From the NCBI GenBank assembly GCA_039720395.1, contig CM077833.1, positions 2,750,797 through 2,814,796 on the forward strand: a stretch of DNA of 64,000 nt, in the 5' to 3' direction. The notes under the pieces were generated by a model. That model saw only the letters and a list, made by a program, of their open reading frames with translations, was not told the origin of the DNA and made no database searches. Source of the stretch: Liquidambar formosana (Eukaryota > Streptophyta > Magnoliopsida > Saxifragales > Altingiaceae). Shown one piece after another: positions 43,740 to 55,599 of the stretch. Made by a program: the position numbers and the translations under genes. How positions within the stretch are numbered: position 1 is the stretch's first letter; every line of letters starts with the position of its first letter.

Positions 43740-46713
43740 TGTCACACCCCTTTTTTGTCACCTTAACTAGGGTATATCATTTCATGTAACTTTTTGAGTT
43801 CTTTTTTAGTCTAGTCTTTTGCATTGAGTTTCTATGGCATTGAATATCATGTGTATGAATTTTGAAGTGATTTGGAGTTCATTTCAATAGTCAATAAGAA
43901 CTTTTGCGACTTTAAGGGCATAATCGTCTTTTAAGTCGTATATTTTCCATTTGACTTTGAAATGAGTCCCGAGTCGTTCCCTCAAGTTCATATGAGTATA
44001 TAGAGTCTATATATAGGTTCAATTTGATGAACTAATGGATTAAGATCAATTCGGTTTATAACGGTTCGGGTTGGCTAAGAGACCCTTTCTTGATTTGTTC
44101 AAATTAACTCACAAGACCCACTCTATTTTCTCTCATTTAACTCTAATTACGCTTTATTTACATCTTAGGCATGTTTAAGAAGGTTGAATTTTGATTTGGA
44201 AAGCATTTGGCTTAACCTTGTGTGCAAACCCAAGCTTAGTGACGGTGGTGCACCATGGTTAACCGCCTTTGTAAAACCTAACCATGCACCTATGGTTAAG
44301 GAATTTTGTCCTAAAATGCCTAAAAATGTGTTCCCCTTCGAAACACGTTTGTTTTGGCTTTTATTTCGTTAAAATCGGACTTAATTTGATCCCTGTAGGA
44401 CTTCTAAAGCGATTAAGAGTCAAAACCAGAGCGGATTAGAGCAAGGCCTTGGGTAACCGTCCAGGGCTGGACGGTCAGCCAACTAGGCCCAAACGGCTAA
44501 CCGTCCAGGCCTAGTTGGTCACCCGAGGACTCCGTCTTCAAATAGGTTTCTAACTCCCTCTTCCCTCCTGTGACGGATTCCTCCGCCTTTGCAAGTTGTT
44601 TCCTCTTAGGATTGTGTAAATTTGAGTTCTTTGAGCACCACGAGAGTCTCTAATAGCCCTAGGATCATTATTTAATGAATTAATCTTAGCCATTGGTTTA
44701 GGAGGTCAATCCTCTATATAAAGAACATGATATTCAGCACATAAGGGGACGACAATTGCACTTTATACTTAAAGAGAGAAGGAGTTACAAGTTGGGAGAG
44801 CTAAAGAACATCAAAGGGAGGCTCTTCAACCTTAGGCAAGCAAGAGAACAAGGACTTTAAAGGCAAGAAAGGTGCTACAAGAGGTAAACACCCCTTTCGA
44901 TTGCTGAATATAGGTCTTCTTCTTCTTCTTCCCCTTCTTCTTCTATGATAACTCTAGTGCATGTTGTAGCTCCACATGTTAGGATAATTCAATGTTTTTA
45001 TGATGTTATATGTATGATTCTAAGATGATTCATGGTTTTATATGCTTAATAATCCTTAGTTTACTAAGGATTTGAAAGCATTTCTCTTTTCTTTTTTCTT
45101 AAATCATGCATAGTTCATATGTCTTACTTGCTGTGATAATTGTCATGAATTGGTGTTTCTATTAGTTAATATATATAATATGAATGATATTCATGATAAT
45201 TTGAGCATGTGTTAGAGTCGTTTCATAGGTTTTAATGCATAATTGTGAAATTAGGGTTTCGGTAACCCTAAATTCACGTAATTTTCATACAGCATGTTTA
45301 GGATAATTTTGTAAGTTGTTTCTCATCATAGCCATTTTATATATGCTAGATATAGTTAAATCATGCTAGGTTTGCATTCATATAGTAGATTTTATAGGGT
45401 TTTTGGAGAGATTATCCTTTTCTAAGGATAATTATCCTTTTTGTTAAGTAGGGTTTTGCATGAGAGCTTTTTTTGATGTGTTTAAGCATTAAACCACTTC
45501 TATTGTGTTCTAGTATATATGTTTTACGTAAGATATGATGATTGCACCTCCCCATAACGACTTTTTTACATGAAAGTATCTTAAGATAGTTTTGCTTAAT
45601 AAAGCTCATCGTAGGAAGGCCTGTTTTCATATTTTACATAAAATGTCACTTTTTTGGAATAGGCTTTGTCATCATGTTTATTGATATTATTGGAGTCTCT
45701 CATGATTGTTAGTATGTTTTTTATAGGTTTTTATGCATGTTAGTTAAGTCATTGCATGTAGAGTTGTGTTAGGGTTCGTAATTATTCATTATTCTTGTTG
45801 TTTGCATGATTAATGGATAATTTTAGGCCTTAATGTGATTCTGTCTAGATTAGTGCTTTGTTCTCTTTGCATGGTTTTGTGTACTTGTAAGGGTACAAAC
45901 AAGTGCAATAATTGCCTTATTGCAAATAAGGTTGTTATCGCTTAAGCTTGCTATTGTTTGGAGTAAATTGCACAAGGTAAGTAGGGTATGAAGTGCCCTA
46001 ATTCACTTTTCTTAACTTTTCTTCTCTCTTCTCCCTCCTAGGGTTATTCTTTAATAGAGGGATATGGTAAATTTTAGGGTTTCTTTCCACCCTTTTTTCA
46101 AAAGTTTATGTCTTTCATTGAAATCTTATTGAGAATCATTTGTCTTTGAAAATCTCTATGGAAGGAAACCTAAGGTTTACCATAAGTCTCTATTAGGATT
46201 TAACCCTATTCCATTCGAACTACGTGGACTTTGATCCATGTATTCCGTTGCATGGTACGTAGGCGCTCGTTTTGAGGCTCAAGTCCGCCCTAGGATCTAA
46301 GTATCCTAGTTTTGTTTTGTTTTTTGGTTTTGTCCTTTTATCCATCACATATGATTGCTAGAAGAGTAGGATGGATTTGTAATTGATATGCATGCTGTAT
46401 TTCATTGTTTGATATTGATTTGCATGTGATTAAGTTATTAAGTTAGCCCAATCAAATTAAGAGACCAACTCAGGCGATGTAGGTGCCTATAGGCTTTGCC
46501 CAGAACCTTCCCACATCGTAAGTTAGCCCCCGAATCCAATTTTCTGGTTTAAAGACTTTGCCTTTCCTTTTAAAATGGAGTCATGAGGTTTTGGAAAAAA
46601 AAACATTTTTATGGTTTTCCTCTTTTCCTTAAAAAATGAGGTGGCGACTCCTTTCCATTTGTTGTCTTTCGTATATTTTGCCAAATCCCATGGGCCGCTT
46701 TCTGGGGTTCACA
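43740..46713 (+). mobile_element. Solo LTR, Tat/Ogre-like family
   Basis: It begins TGTCACACCCC and ends tctggggttcaca. Exact five-base repeats ggtac flank it (43735-43739 and 46714-46718). It holds the 80-bp inverted-ended module (44448-44527), a TATA box TATATAAA (44716-44723), a repeat-rich downstream part and the catggtacgtaggcgctc and gtggcgactcc motifs near the end. Confidence 0.88.
44448..44527 (+). repeat. 80-bp inverted-repeat module in U3
   Basis: Ends CTTGGGTAACC and GGTCACCCGAG, with nested inverted repeats of ccgtccaggcc type. Same size and position relative to the TATA box as in the other three family members. Confidence 0.65.
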
Positions 46714-46749
46714 GGTACGCTATTTATTGGCACACATTTTTCAAAAAAT

Positions 46750-46825
46750 TGAAATTGAACCCCTAACCTATCCTACTCTTACCCTTTTTCGGCCCCACCC
46801 TCCCTCACCAATAGGCTAGAAATGA
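46750..46825 (-). mobile_element. Short SINE, second copy of the 61307 family
   Basis: On the minus strand ctagcctattggtgagggagggtgg-type text and ggttaggggttcaa run parallel to the SINE at 61307-61413. The box-B-like ggttcaa and the GA-rich body are shared. The tail is diverged and no clear target duplication is seen. Confidence 0.55.
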
Positions 46826-48779
46826 ATGCCATCTCTTTGGTGTTGCAGTGTTTTCACCTTCACCTTTTTTGTTTTTGGAAAGCCGTGTCTTCTTTCTCTT
46901 CACTATTTTTGGTAAGTAAAAACAACATAGTGTTTGGAGATATGTTATAAGAGATAAGAGTATCGTGAGGTGTCTTATATTTATTTATTATTTGATTTCA
47001 ACACGCAAAGTTAAGGGGACTGTCGCCCGTGAACCCATCATCGGTAGGCCTGTAGATATACTCTATTTTTGTGTAGATTTTTGTAATATTTTTGCTGCAG
47101 AGCTTCATTTGAGAAAAAAAACGATATTGGGAGTTCTACATTGAATCTGCATTTTTATTGTTAATAGTAGATTTGATCTCTCTCCCAATGTGGGTGTAAG
47201 CAAAATTACAAACGAACCAATCCAAGCCAAGTTGTGGAGTGATTGGGCTTGGTTAGTTAAAAAGCTTGCTTTGTTTACATTTGAACCAAGCTTTTAACAA
47301 AGCTAGAATATAATGATCAAGCTTGTTTCTTAAGAAGCTTATTTATTTTCATCCGAAACGAGCTTTTAATGTGGTTAGAATATTGTGATCAAAGCTTAGG
47401 TTGATAGAAATTAATAAAATTTGGGCTTGGTTCGGCTTAGTTTGATTAACCTTAATATGTTAAGAGGGCTTGTATTGGTGTCATACCCCAAGACTTGATT
47501 TTCATCCCCCACAAATTTTATATTTCAAGATTTTATGAAAAATGTAATAAGTTCTCATAAAAACCGGTCACGTTACCCACAAGAAAACACTATTTTGAAA
47601 TACTTTGGGGAAGAAAATATTGCCAAAATCATTCGTTTAAATGGAGTTTTTGGCCATTTATAGTAACTATTTCATAAATGGCTAAAAAGTCATTTTAAAC
47701 AATATATTTTGGAAAACCTTTTTTCACGAAGTTGTTCAAAATTATGTTTCCAAGTGGATTGCAAAGTCAGTTTTAATGAAAACATTTTATATTGTGCATA
47801 AAACCTTAAAATGTAAAAATAAGTGGAGTATAAGAAATAAGTCTTAATTGGGGTGCCAATAGAGGGCTCCATAAGTTAAACATGAGCTCAAGCCCAACTT
47901 GAGCTTGTGAATTTGGATCTGCATCTACAAACTATAACCTTTTTAAGTCTCACTAAAAAATATTTACAATGAACAATGACCTTTTTTTATCGACAAAGAC
48001 AAATATATTAAAGTTGAGTTCAAATTAAAACACCATCCACTAATAAAAAACTAGGTTACAAAAACCTCTACCAACAAACCCAATTCATAAGTGCAATATC
48101 AAAAACTTAAGCTAAAAACTTTAGACGAGATAAGCCTAAAAAAATTTAGGCTGGGCGGTTATTGCAACCCTTAATTTTATTTGTCCACCCTACTTCGGGG
48201 GAATTAAAGTGATCATACTACAGGTAAATAATGACAGTTACTAGTCATTCTTTGTTAAGTTAATAGTCCTTTACTATGAAGTTAGTAGTCATTTGTTTTT
48301 TAAATCTAACATTTAAGTGGATTTTTTAGTCTTTTGTCATCTTTGTTTCATTTTTTACTAAACTAGAGATTTTGAAAAAACTTTCTTCTGCAGGAAGTTG
48401 TTCAAAATGATGTTTCTAGTGGATAATACAACCAATTTTCAATAAATTTTTTTATATTTTCCCAAAGTCTTGAGAAATTAAAATTAATAGGGTGCGCAAA
48501 CAATTTTGTTTTTAAACTCTTAAAAAGCTTATTCACAAGTTAAATCAAGTCAAGTTTTGATCTGCTTGAACTTAACATGTTTACTAAACAAATCTAAATT
48601 TAAGTTTAAACTTGACTTATTTAATAATCGATCGAATTGTAGCTGGTCCTTATCTAGCTTGTTCGTGAGCTCTTAATGAGACGATTGGTTCGTTGGCTGC
48701 CCAAGATGTAAAAATCTTGTCAGAGCGCACAAATCTTGTATGTTTATTCTATATTTTTCTTTTATGTGGTCATACTTGC

Positions 48780-48817
<38 letters not shown>

Positions 48818-50579
48818 ATAGGGTGCATGTAGCCAGAATGGTATTTACTTTGCAGAAAAAATATTTCCCACTTGCCCATGTCCTTTCAAATTGATGAGGG
48901 CTGTTAATAAGGGACAATAAGTACTGCCTGAGTTAACTAGAATTTATCGGATTTCTCCATGGGTTCATGGAACTTTTTATAATACATGGTACTTTTTTTT
49001 AAGTTTAAAACAAAAAGGACACTAAAAATGCTATTGATCTTCTTAATTTCTTTTCATAACGCTGAGTTATTAATATGTGAAGCATTTAAAAACACAAAAA
49101 AATATACTTGTTGATGTGATTGTTGTCATATCATTAAAAAAATAAATCAAAATATAAATAAAATAAAATAATCGATAACACTGCCCAAAGGACACAAAAT
49201 TTATTTTTTTTATAATATGTCTCTGACTTGTTAGGTGATGAAAGAAATGAGCGAAAATTATCCGATTAATTTGGCATTTTTTGCTACGTCAGCCAATAAA
49301 TGGAATAAATGAGGTTGTTCAACTTTTTTTTTTTTAAAGCTTTTTTCAAAATTGAAAGAGAGGAGAAAAAAGTACGGGTGAGGAAAAAAAAAAAACCAAA
49401 AGAGAGGTAAGTATCTAAAATATCCTTAAAAAAGGAATTATATCCAAAAAAATTAATGAACTAATTTTTCTATCATCCAAACTCACATAAAGTACAGTAT
49501 GGTCAAAAGACAAAAATCCTAACTTTCCTCATAATGGGAACTTGTTGGTAGTCAAATGCCATTTTACCTATTTTTTTATTTGTTTGTTTAATTTCATTTT
49601 TCTTATGAAAAATGATAAAAAGTTCACTTCTTAGAAAGACAAGATGCATGGTAAAACAGCTTTTGGATAATTTTTTTAGGATAAATATCTTTAAAAAAAA
49701 AAAAAAAGTTATTATAAACAATTGACAAGTGCTTTTGCAAAAGTTGAAAAATTCCTTATTATAAACAATTTTAAGGACACGGCATTTTTATCTTAAAAAA
49801 GAATGATTTTGTGTCATGAGATGCATGCTTCTTATGATGATGGGGTGTAATATTTTATTTTTTAAATTTAAAAATTACATAAATAATTATAAATATATTT
49901 ATTTATTTATTTATTGCCATATCCCTACTATGTCGTGTCTTGATATTTTTAAAAATTGCCATGTCAAAGTGCTCGTATCGTGTCGTAACCGTGTCACGTG
50001 TCTGTGCTTCATAACTCAACTTCCATCCAACTCCATTAAAATTATACAACTTTTGGACTGAAATACCTTTTTTATAATTGTTTGTTTATTAAGCTTTTGG
50101 AAATTAAGTTATAAGGTTTTTTTGGATATAGTTAAATCCTATTTGGGTTTTCTTTATAGGAATATTATTTTATTGGTTTTTGAATATAATTCTTTTCATG
50201 AGAGATATTTTTGATATTCATCCTTTTTTTTTCTTTTTTTTTTTAAATACAGAAAAAAAGGTTTTTTTTTTTTTTTTTTAGATTATAACAACGATACGAT
50301 AGCAAAAAAAATCTATTATTAAGATGGAGTTTGATGGAAGTAACTAAGTAGGGTTTTTTAGATACACTTTAATCTTACTAGTTTTTCTTTTTCTTTTTCT
50401 TTTTCTTTTTTTAAGTAGAAGCATCAAAGAGAATCCTAGCATCCCAACTAGATTGGCACCTTAGGATCTCAAAATCATGTGCTTACTACTTGATATATAT
50501 TAAAAGAAATAAAAAAAAAATACAAGAGAGGAAAAGAGAAACAAAACAAAATAAGAAAAAGTCTGGTATTGGCGACTCA
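46826..50579. other. AT-rich intergenic stretch without genes
   Basis: No coding sense found. It includes an (AG)n microsatellite (48783-48814), TTTA repeats near 49905, and several A/T runs. TGTCATACCCC near 47480 looks like the start of a gypsy LTR fragment. An AACGAACCAATC inverted pair near 47209 and 48688 may bound a non-autonomous hAT-like element with gagcttgt-type repeats inside; both readings are weak. Confidence 0.4.
48783..48814. repeat. (AG)n microsatellite
   Basis: Uninterrupted GA dinucleotides, about 16 units. Confidence 0.95.
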
Positions 50580-51010
50580 TAACCTGTCATAATCCAGCTC
50601 ACAGCCAGAGCAAAAACTGCAAAATTAAAGCCTAAACCAATAAGAAGGCAAGTTGAACATATCATAGCAGATAAATTTGAAAATCTCTAAGAGAGCATTC
50701 CACCACCAATTAAAACCCTGAAAACCCAAGCCAAGATTGGCAATGCCATTTGCAGCTGCATTCCTTAAAAATATGACCACTGAAAATCCATGCTCTTTAA
50801 GTAAAATTTGCAATTAGACCACCTAGCCCGAAGGACCCAAGGAGGTTCAAAAGTATGAGATAACAAACTCTGCACCACTAAAGAGGAATCACATTCCATC
50901 CATAATATTCTCCAACCCAAAGACCAAGCCTTCTCAATACCAACAACAGCAGCGTAAAGCTCTGCAAAAAGGCTGAATGAATACCCAAATTGATAGAAAA
51001 AGCACCCTTA
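50580..51010 (-). pseudogene. LINE RNase H tail, truncated
   Basis: Minus-strand reading gives SAFFAELYAAVVGIEKAW, then a W-x-x-CDSSLVVQSL motif, PPWVLRARWSNC, and later NAAANGIANLG in another frame. This follows the C-terminal RNase H domain of plant L1 LINEs, including the Glu and Asp positions of the fold. The N-terminal half of the domain is missing, so the fragment is 5'-truncated, and its break coincides with the cupin pseudogene. No poly(A) tail or target repeat was found. Confidence 0.6.
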
Positions 51011-51704
51011 CTGTGAAGCTGTTACGACAGAGAGACACTCCAGTCCTTCACCATCTGCAATTGTAGTAACAACAAAGTATCTTGGCACCACCACCAATTG
51101 ACCAGCCTGCGCTTTCGTATCCAAGACAAACAACATACATTACTTGGAACTGCTGAATCTGCAGTGTACATTAGTGAGCACAACACATTAGCATCCAGCT
51201 TTACAAGGTTGGCACTCAGTCCAATTTCTTCAAGCAAAGGAATTTGGGATGCTGTCAAAGTAGTGACTAGTCCATCTTTCACATTGATATCAGGCGGTGC
51301 ATCATCAATGTTGAAAATCAATTCATTAACAGCTTCCTCGCATGGCTGTGGCATGCTTTTTCCTTGTTAGAGCTTAGTGATCACAACACCGGTTTGGCTT
51401 TTCACGAGCTTATTTGCTTCCTGGTGGTCCGTATCATAAGCCCTGCTAATAATTTCAGTTGAGAAACCTGCCAAGATATCTCGGCCACCGGTGAATTAGA
51501 AAAATGTGAATTCGCCTGGAACAAGGGCCTTCGAAGTTTCACCCAAGAGAAGCACAACCAATTTCGAATCTCCATTATTGTACCAGCATGATACCACTCC
51601 ATTCGGTACAGGTATGGCATCCCCTTTCTTTAAGTCCAATACTTTCTCTTCAGATGAGTTGGGAAATATCATTCCAACTATTCCACCACTACCTACACAG
51701 AATT
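51011..51704 (-). pseudogene. 11S-globulin/glutelin-like cupin pseudogene fragment
   Basis: Minus-strand reading from a possible acceptor gtgtag: GGIVGMIFPNSSEEKVLDLK, GDAIPVPNGVVSCWYNNGD, VVLLLGETSKALVPGEFT, a GFSTEIISRAYD-like piece, then LIFNIDDAPPDI, IPLLEEIGLSANLVKLDA. After a deletion and a frameshift come AGQLVVVPRYFVVTTIADGE and GLECLSV. The order matches plant seed-storage-type bicupins. Stops after FTFF and near KSQTGVVITKL, the missing first exon, and truncation at 51011 by LINE sequence show it is dead. Confidence 0.72.
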
Positions 51705-51715
51705 AAAAGACTACA

Positions 51716-52586
51716 GAAAATGTATATGAAGATCCTTTTGAAGTTTGAATGAATAGGTAAATAAGAAGCCGACAAAGATTCACTAGGCTGAGTTCAGGTT
51801 TCGTGGATTTGGGTCCTTTTTATTTGGTTTATAATCATTTTGCATGTGCAAAGTTGGGTCTGGTTTGACTTGGACATATTCCTGAACTAGTAAATGATCC
51901 CTGACGCTAATAGCATAGTAGCTTATAAGTTAGGGCGATTTGTCTTACTTGTTTAGTGAATGAACTCAGGATCAAGCTCATGGAAGAGTATTGATAACTA
52001 GTCGTTGATGTAAGTGGGGTTTAGGAGGGAAGATTCTTTCCATTTATTGGATGATCCAGTGAAATATGGACCATTTATAAAACATGGGATAGGACTCACC
52101 AAAACATGTAGGGCCCACATGATCTGAACAGTCCATTGCAATTGAGAGGATCCTTGGTTTAGGATTTTAGGGATATATAAACGTAGATCCTATCAATCAA
52201 TTGAAAGAGTAAATATTCGTAAATAATAAAAATAAAAATAACTAAATTAAATAAATTATGTGACGCTTGACAACCTTACCCACAGATAAGTAGCTTGACT
52301 GCTTGAGTTTAATTTTGGTTTGGTACTTTGGTTAAGGGCTTAGCTAGGTGCGTAGGTTATGCAGTTTTAGTTGAGTTGGTTCCATCGCAGATTTCTACCC
52401 CTAGTAAAAATCACTTATTAGATCCTCTTTCTCAAACCTCAGATTTCGAGCTGTGACATGTGTTCCTATTCACTCCGGTCCTTTGATCAAGCCCTTTTAT
52501 TTTATTTTTTAATAACATGACAGAAGAAAAGAAATCGATTGAGAAATATAGAAGTTAATTGGCCAAGTATGTACACTTACCTTGAA
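51716..52586. other. Unassigned intergenic stretch
   Basis: No gene recognised. tgtagggcccacatgatctg near 52108 resembles a repeat seen in many plant intergenic regions, but element ends were not found. Confidence 0.35.
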
Positions 52587-52904
52587 GAACGTAACAATGT
52601 ACATTGCTAGACCAGAAACCACGAGAGCCTGCACTTATTAGTTATGATCAGACCATAAAGTAGTATTGTATTCTCTTTGCAAACAAATATAAAAGCACAT
52701 TAGGGTGAATATTAGGACTTCTTTTTAATATGCATGACTCACCCCGTAGAAGTATGCAAGCATTTGTATATTGAAATCCACAAACCACGAAATTCCCCTT
52801 CCTCTCTCCAATACCAATGCCACTCCAAAGTTTATAATTGCACCAACTGTGCATACAAATGCTGTGATGGCAAGGGGACTTGGGTATCCTTCAATTGTTT
52901 TACC
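52587..52904 (-). pseudogene. Dispersed WAT1-like fragment: one full exon and a cut exon
   Basis: Exon 52743-52904 (54 codons, acceptor cag, donor gtgagt) reads GKTIEGYPSPLAITAFVC, GVALVLERGRGISW and FNIQMLAYFYG, the membrane region that precedes the array's penultimate exon in WAT1/MtN21 transporters. The next exon starts at 52628 with ALVVSGLAMYI and then departs from the family, meeting a gtaagt-type donor near 52580. The intron between them (52629-52742) is nearly the same as array sequence. It is therefore a relative of the array source and supplies an exon the array lacks. Confidence 0.7.
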
Positions 52905-54828
52905 CTGTTAAAGTAAAAAGAAGCCACGAAAATTAAAGATGGTATTTTAAGACATTGCATTTAATAGTACATTATGACCATGCAATCATGTGCAATAGCA
53001 AATATGTCCTCGAAGAATCTTTAAAACAAACGATCTGAAGTCTACCATTCATATATCAATGCATTCAATTTTCACTTTTGTCAAATGAAAACTTAATCTT
53101 TGAACATCAACTATTAAGTGTTTCAAGTTAATCAAGATATCAAGCAAGAATGGTAAAATATGGGAATTGTGTACCTCACTACCTCTCAATAAGAACCATC
53201 CCTGTATCAATGGCCTTTGGGATCTAATGTGAAACAATTAATCACATTGTGAGATCATTGAGCTCTAGCAAAAAGTAGTAACTAAACAATTATTACATGA
53301 AAGCTTGAGTGCTTGCAAACAATTGTATAATTTACTTTAACATTAACACATAGAAAGAAAAAAGAAAAAGGAAAAAAGAAGGTAATGGTGGCATGCTCAT
53401 CTTGTGTGACAACACTACAGAGCAAGTGGATCTTCTAGGATGATAGCCATCTGACAACACTCCAAAGAAAGTGGCGCTTCTGTTTTACGTGTTCAACACT
53501 TCTTTCAAGGATAAGACTGAATTTCGATGGAACTATTCTGGTTATTTGCGAGTGTGAAGCTGTCTCAGTTCTTGAATTCCAAAAGAATTCATTATTATTT
53601 TAACCTAGTACAAATTATGGTATAGACGTGTCAACCATGGACACTTTTAGCACTGCAGGCAGCAGCAGCAGCAATGGTGACTGCTATCTCAATATGTCAT
53701 CAATGGCGTCATCAATGGCAGAAGCGCATAAGCAAGAGAGAATTTTAATTGAATGGGTTTTGGGTATTTCTCTTGACTGGATCCATATTTGTTACCCAAA
53801 TAAAAGATCCACAAGACAAGGGGCAGTTGGATTCAAAGAAAATCAACGACCATAAAAAGTTGTAAGAGTTGACATCAGGTGTAAGTGGATCGCTCCCCAT
53901 ATTCAAAATACTAAATTGTAAGTTTGCTTTTAGCTAAATGAAATTAAAACCGAGATGATTATATGAGAAACTAGGACTAAATCGGTCAGGTTATTACTTT
54001 CACTTCTTATTGTTTGGCCTTCGTTCAATTGAAATCAAGAAAAACAAATACCAATTTGTAAAAGGTCTAGATGATAAAGTAAATATATTTTCTCAAAGAA
54101 AGCATTCAAAATTTCTGTCCTAGAAGGATGAATAAAATATATCAGAAGGAAAAAGGAAAAACTATCTCAGAATCTCTATCAGCACACAAGCGTGGACACA
54201 CACATCTCTATGCAGACAAAATATGGGAAAGTAAGAGTTTGAACCATTTCAGGCCCGGAAATATTTTGCCTAAAAATAAAGATGGACACTTTTGACATTG
54301 GAGTCTTTTTTCTGATTGAATTTGGACCTGAGATACTGTTTTGTAAGAATAGATATTTCTAGTAAAAGTGAGTAGTGAGAGACTGTTCATTGTAAGAGAG
54401 ATCCAACATTGAAAAAGATAAACTCTTTTAATAAAAATTCATTTTATTGGAAATATAACTACATCTCCCGATTCTATATCTTGTATCTTATTGATTGAAT
54501 CCATCGAAGTGAAAATGTGAAATTTTTATGCACATATAAGTTGATACGATGAAAACATAAAACAAGGCCAAATATATGACCAATGGGGCATACATAGTCT
54601 TTGAGTAAGTACTCATAAAAAACATTTTCTCCCAGAATAAAAATCGATATTACTCGAAACATTTTTACTTTTCAAAAGAAGGAAAATTCTGGAATGACAG
54701 TGAAAATGCTATTTTGATGGTGAAAAACAACCTCCAAAGTGCCAGAGCAAGCTATCTTTTTCGCTTACCTTGGCAATCTAAGCACAGGCTTTATTTTATT
54801 TTATTTTTCTATCATTACACATTGAAGC
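52905..54828. other. Unassigned stretch with possible WAT1 exon trace
   Basis: On the minus strand 53175-53223, between cattag and gtacac, reads QRPLIQGWFLLRGS, which could be the end of the exon before the 52743-52904 exon; this is weak. The plus-strand frame at 53628-53855 (Ser-rich start, ATG) has no recognisable family. Confidence 0.3.
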
Positions 54829-54972
54829 TGTTAAAGTTATTACTTATTAGTATGTATATTTGTCTTTTTAGTCTTTATTATTATATAGAAGGGGCTGCCT
54901 GATCTTTGTAGGGTTAAGCCACCTAATTTCATCATCTCTTCTTCTGTCATATTTCTTCTTCACTAGTTTACA
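54829..54972 (+). mobile_element. 5' LTR of a Copia element
   Basis: It begins tgttaaagttatt and ends agtttaca, directly before a Met-tRNA primer site. ttatatagaagggg near 54879 could be its TATA box. It is short (144 bp). No 3' LTR is present because the element is cut at about 60262. Confidence 0.65.
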
Positions 54973-54984
54973 TGGTATCAGAGC
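54973..54984 (+). promoter_or_regulatory. Copia primer binding site
   Basis: TGGTATCAGAGC directly follows the LTR end. It is complementary to the 3' end of initiator tRNA-Met and is the common Copia primer site. Confidence 0.85.
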
Positions 54985-55091
54985 ATCCTACCACCACGTA
55001 CGTGACCAGCCCTAGCATCTATCAATTAACATCCTTCAGCCTTCAGCAACACAGTCGAACATCACCTGCCATGTAATAGCCCCAATAGTAC

Positions 55092-55275
55092 CATGAAGAA
55101 CCCTATTCTAACCTAGTCAATCAGTACCAGCCCTATTTTGGACCCAGCCGACCCATCAAACTCCACTCTAGCCTCTGTTGCACCATGAAGAAACCTCTTC
55201 CTGCGTAGTCGATCACTACCAGTTCTGATTTGGACCCAGCTGATTCACCCAAACTCCACTGCAGCCTTTGTCGAT
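55092..55275 (+). repeat. ~90-bp tandem duplication in Copia leader
   Basis: Two diverged copies start accatgaagaaccc and accatgaagaaacc, and both contain ttggacccagc. The second ends near tttgtcgatcaac. Confidence 0.6.
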
Positions 55276-55599
55276 CAACACAAGATATCTCCCAAAGTCA
55301 GTCAAGCAGCATACAGGGTTCCTACACATTAGTCAAGTCCTGTAGACGTCTCATTGACCTTCTTGCAACACAGTAGCAGCTTCGTATCCCTTGGTCAATT
55401 CTCTCCACCGCTGTTTCATCTTTGTAGAATGTACTACTACAGTTTTTTTTTTTTAACATCAAGAGCTTTCTAAACAGTATCAAGTACTTCCCAGTAATAT
55501 TTAGGGGAAGTCAGGCTGAGGTCCAAATCCCAAATCTGTTAAAGTATTAAGTCTCAAATCATTTGTTTTAAAGCCACAAGTCCACTTTGTGGCCAAACG

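Noticed and set aside
47205..48697. Large hAT-like non-autonomous element
   Set aside because: Only a 12-base inverted pair and gagcttgt-type text support it. No target repeats were found and LTR-like text lies inside, so it is mentioned only as a weak possibility.
53628..53855. 75-codon frame starting MSTMDTFSTAG
   Set aside because: Short, low-complexity start and no family, splice context or conservation visible.
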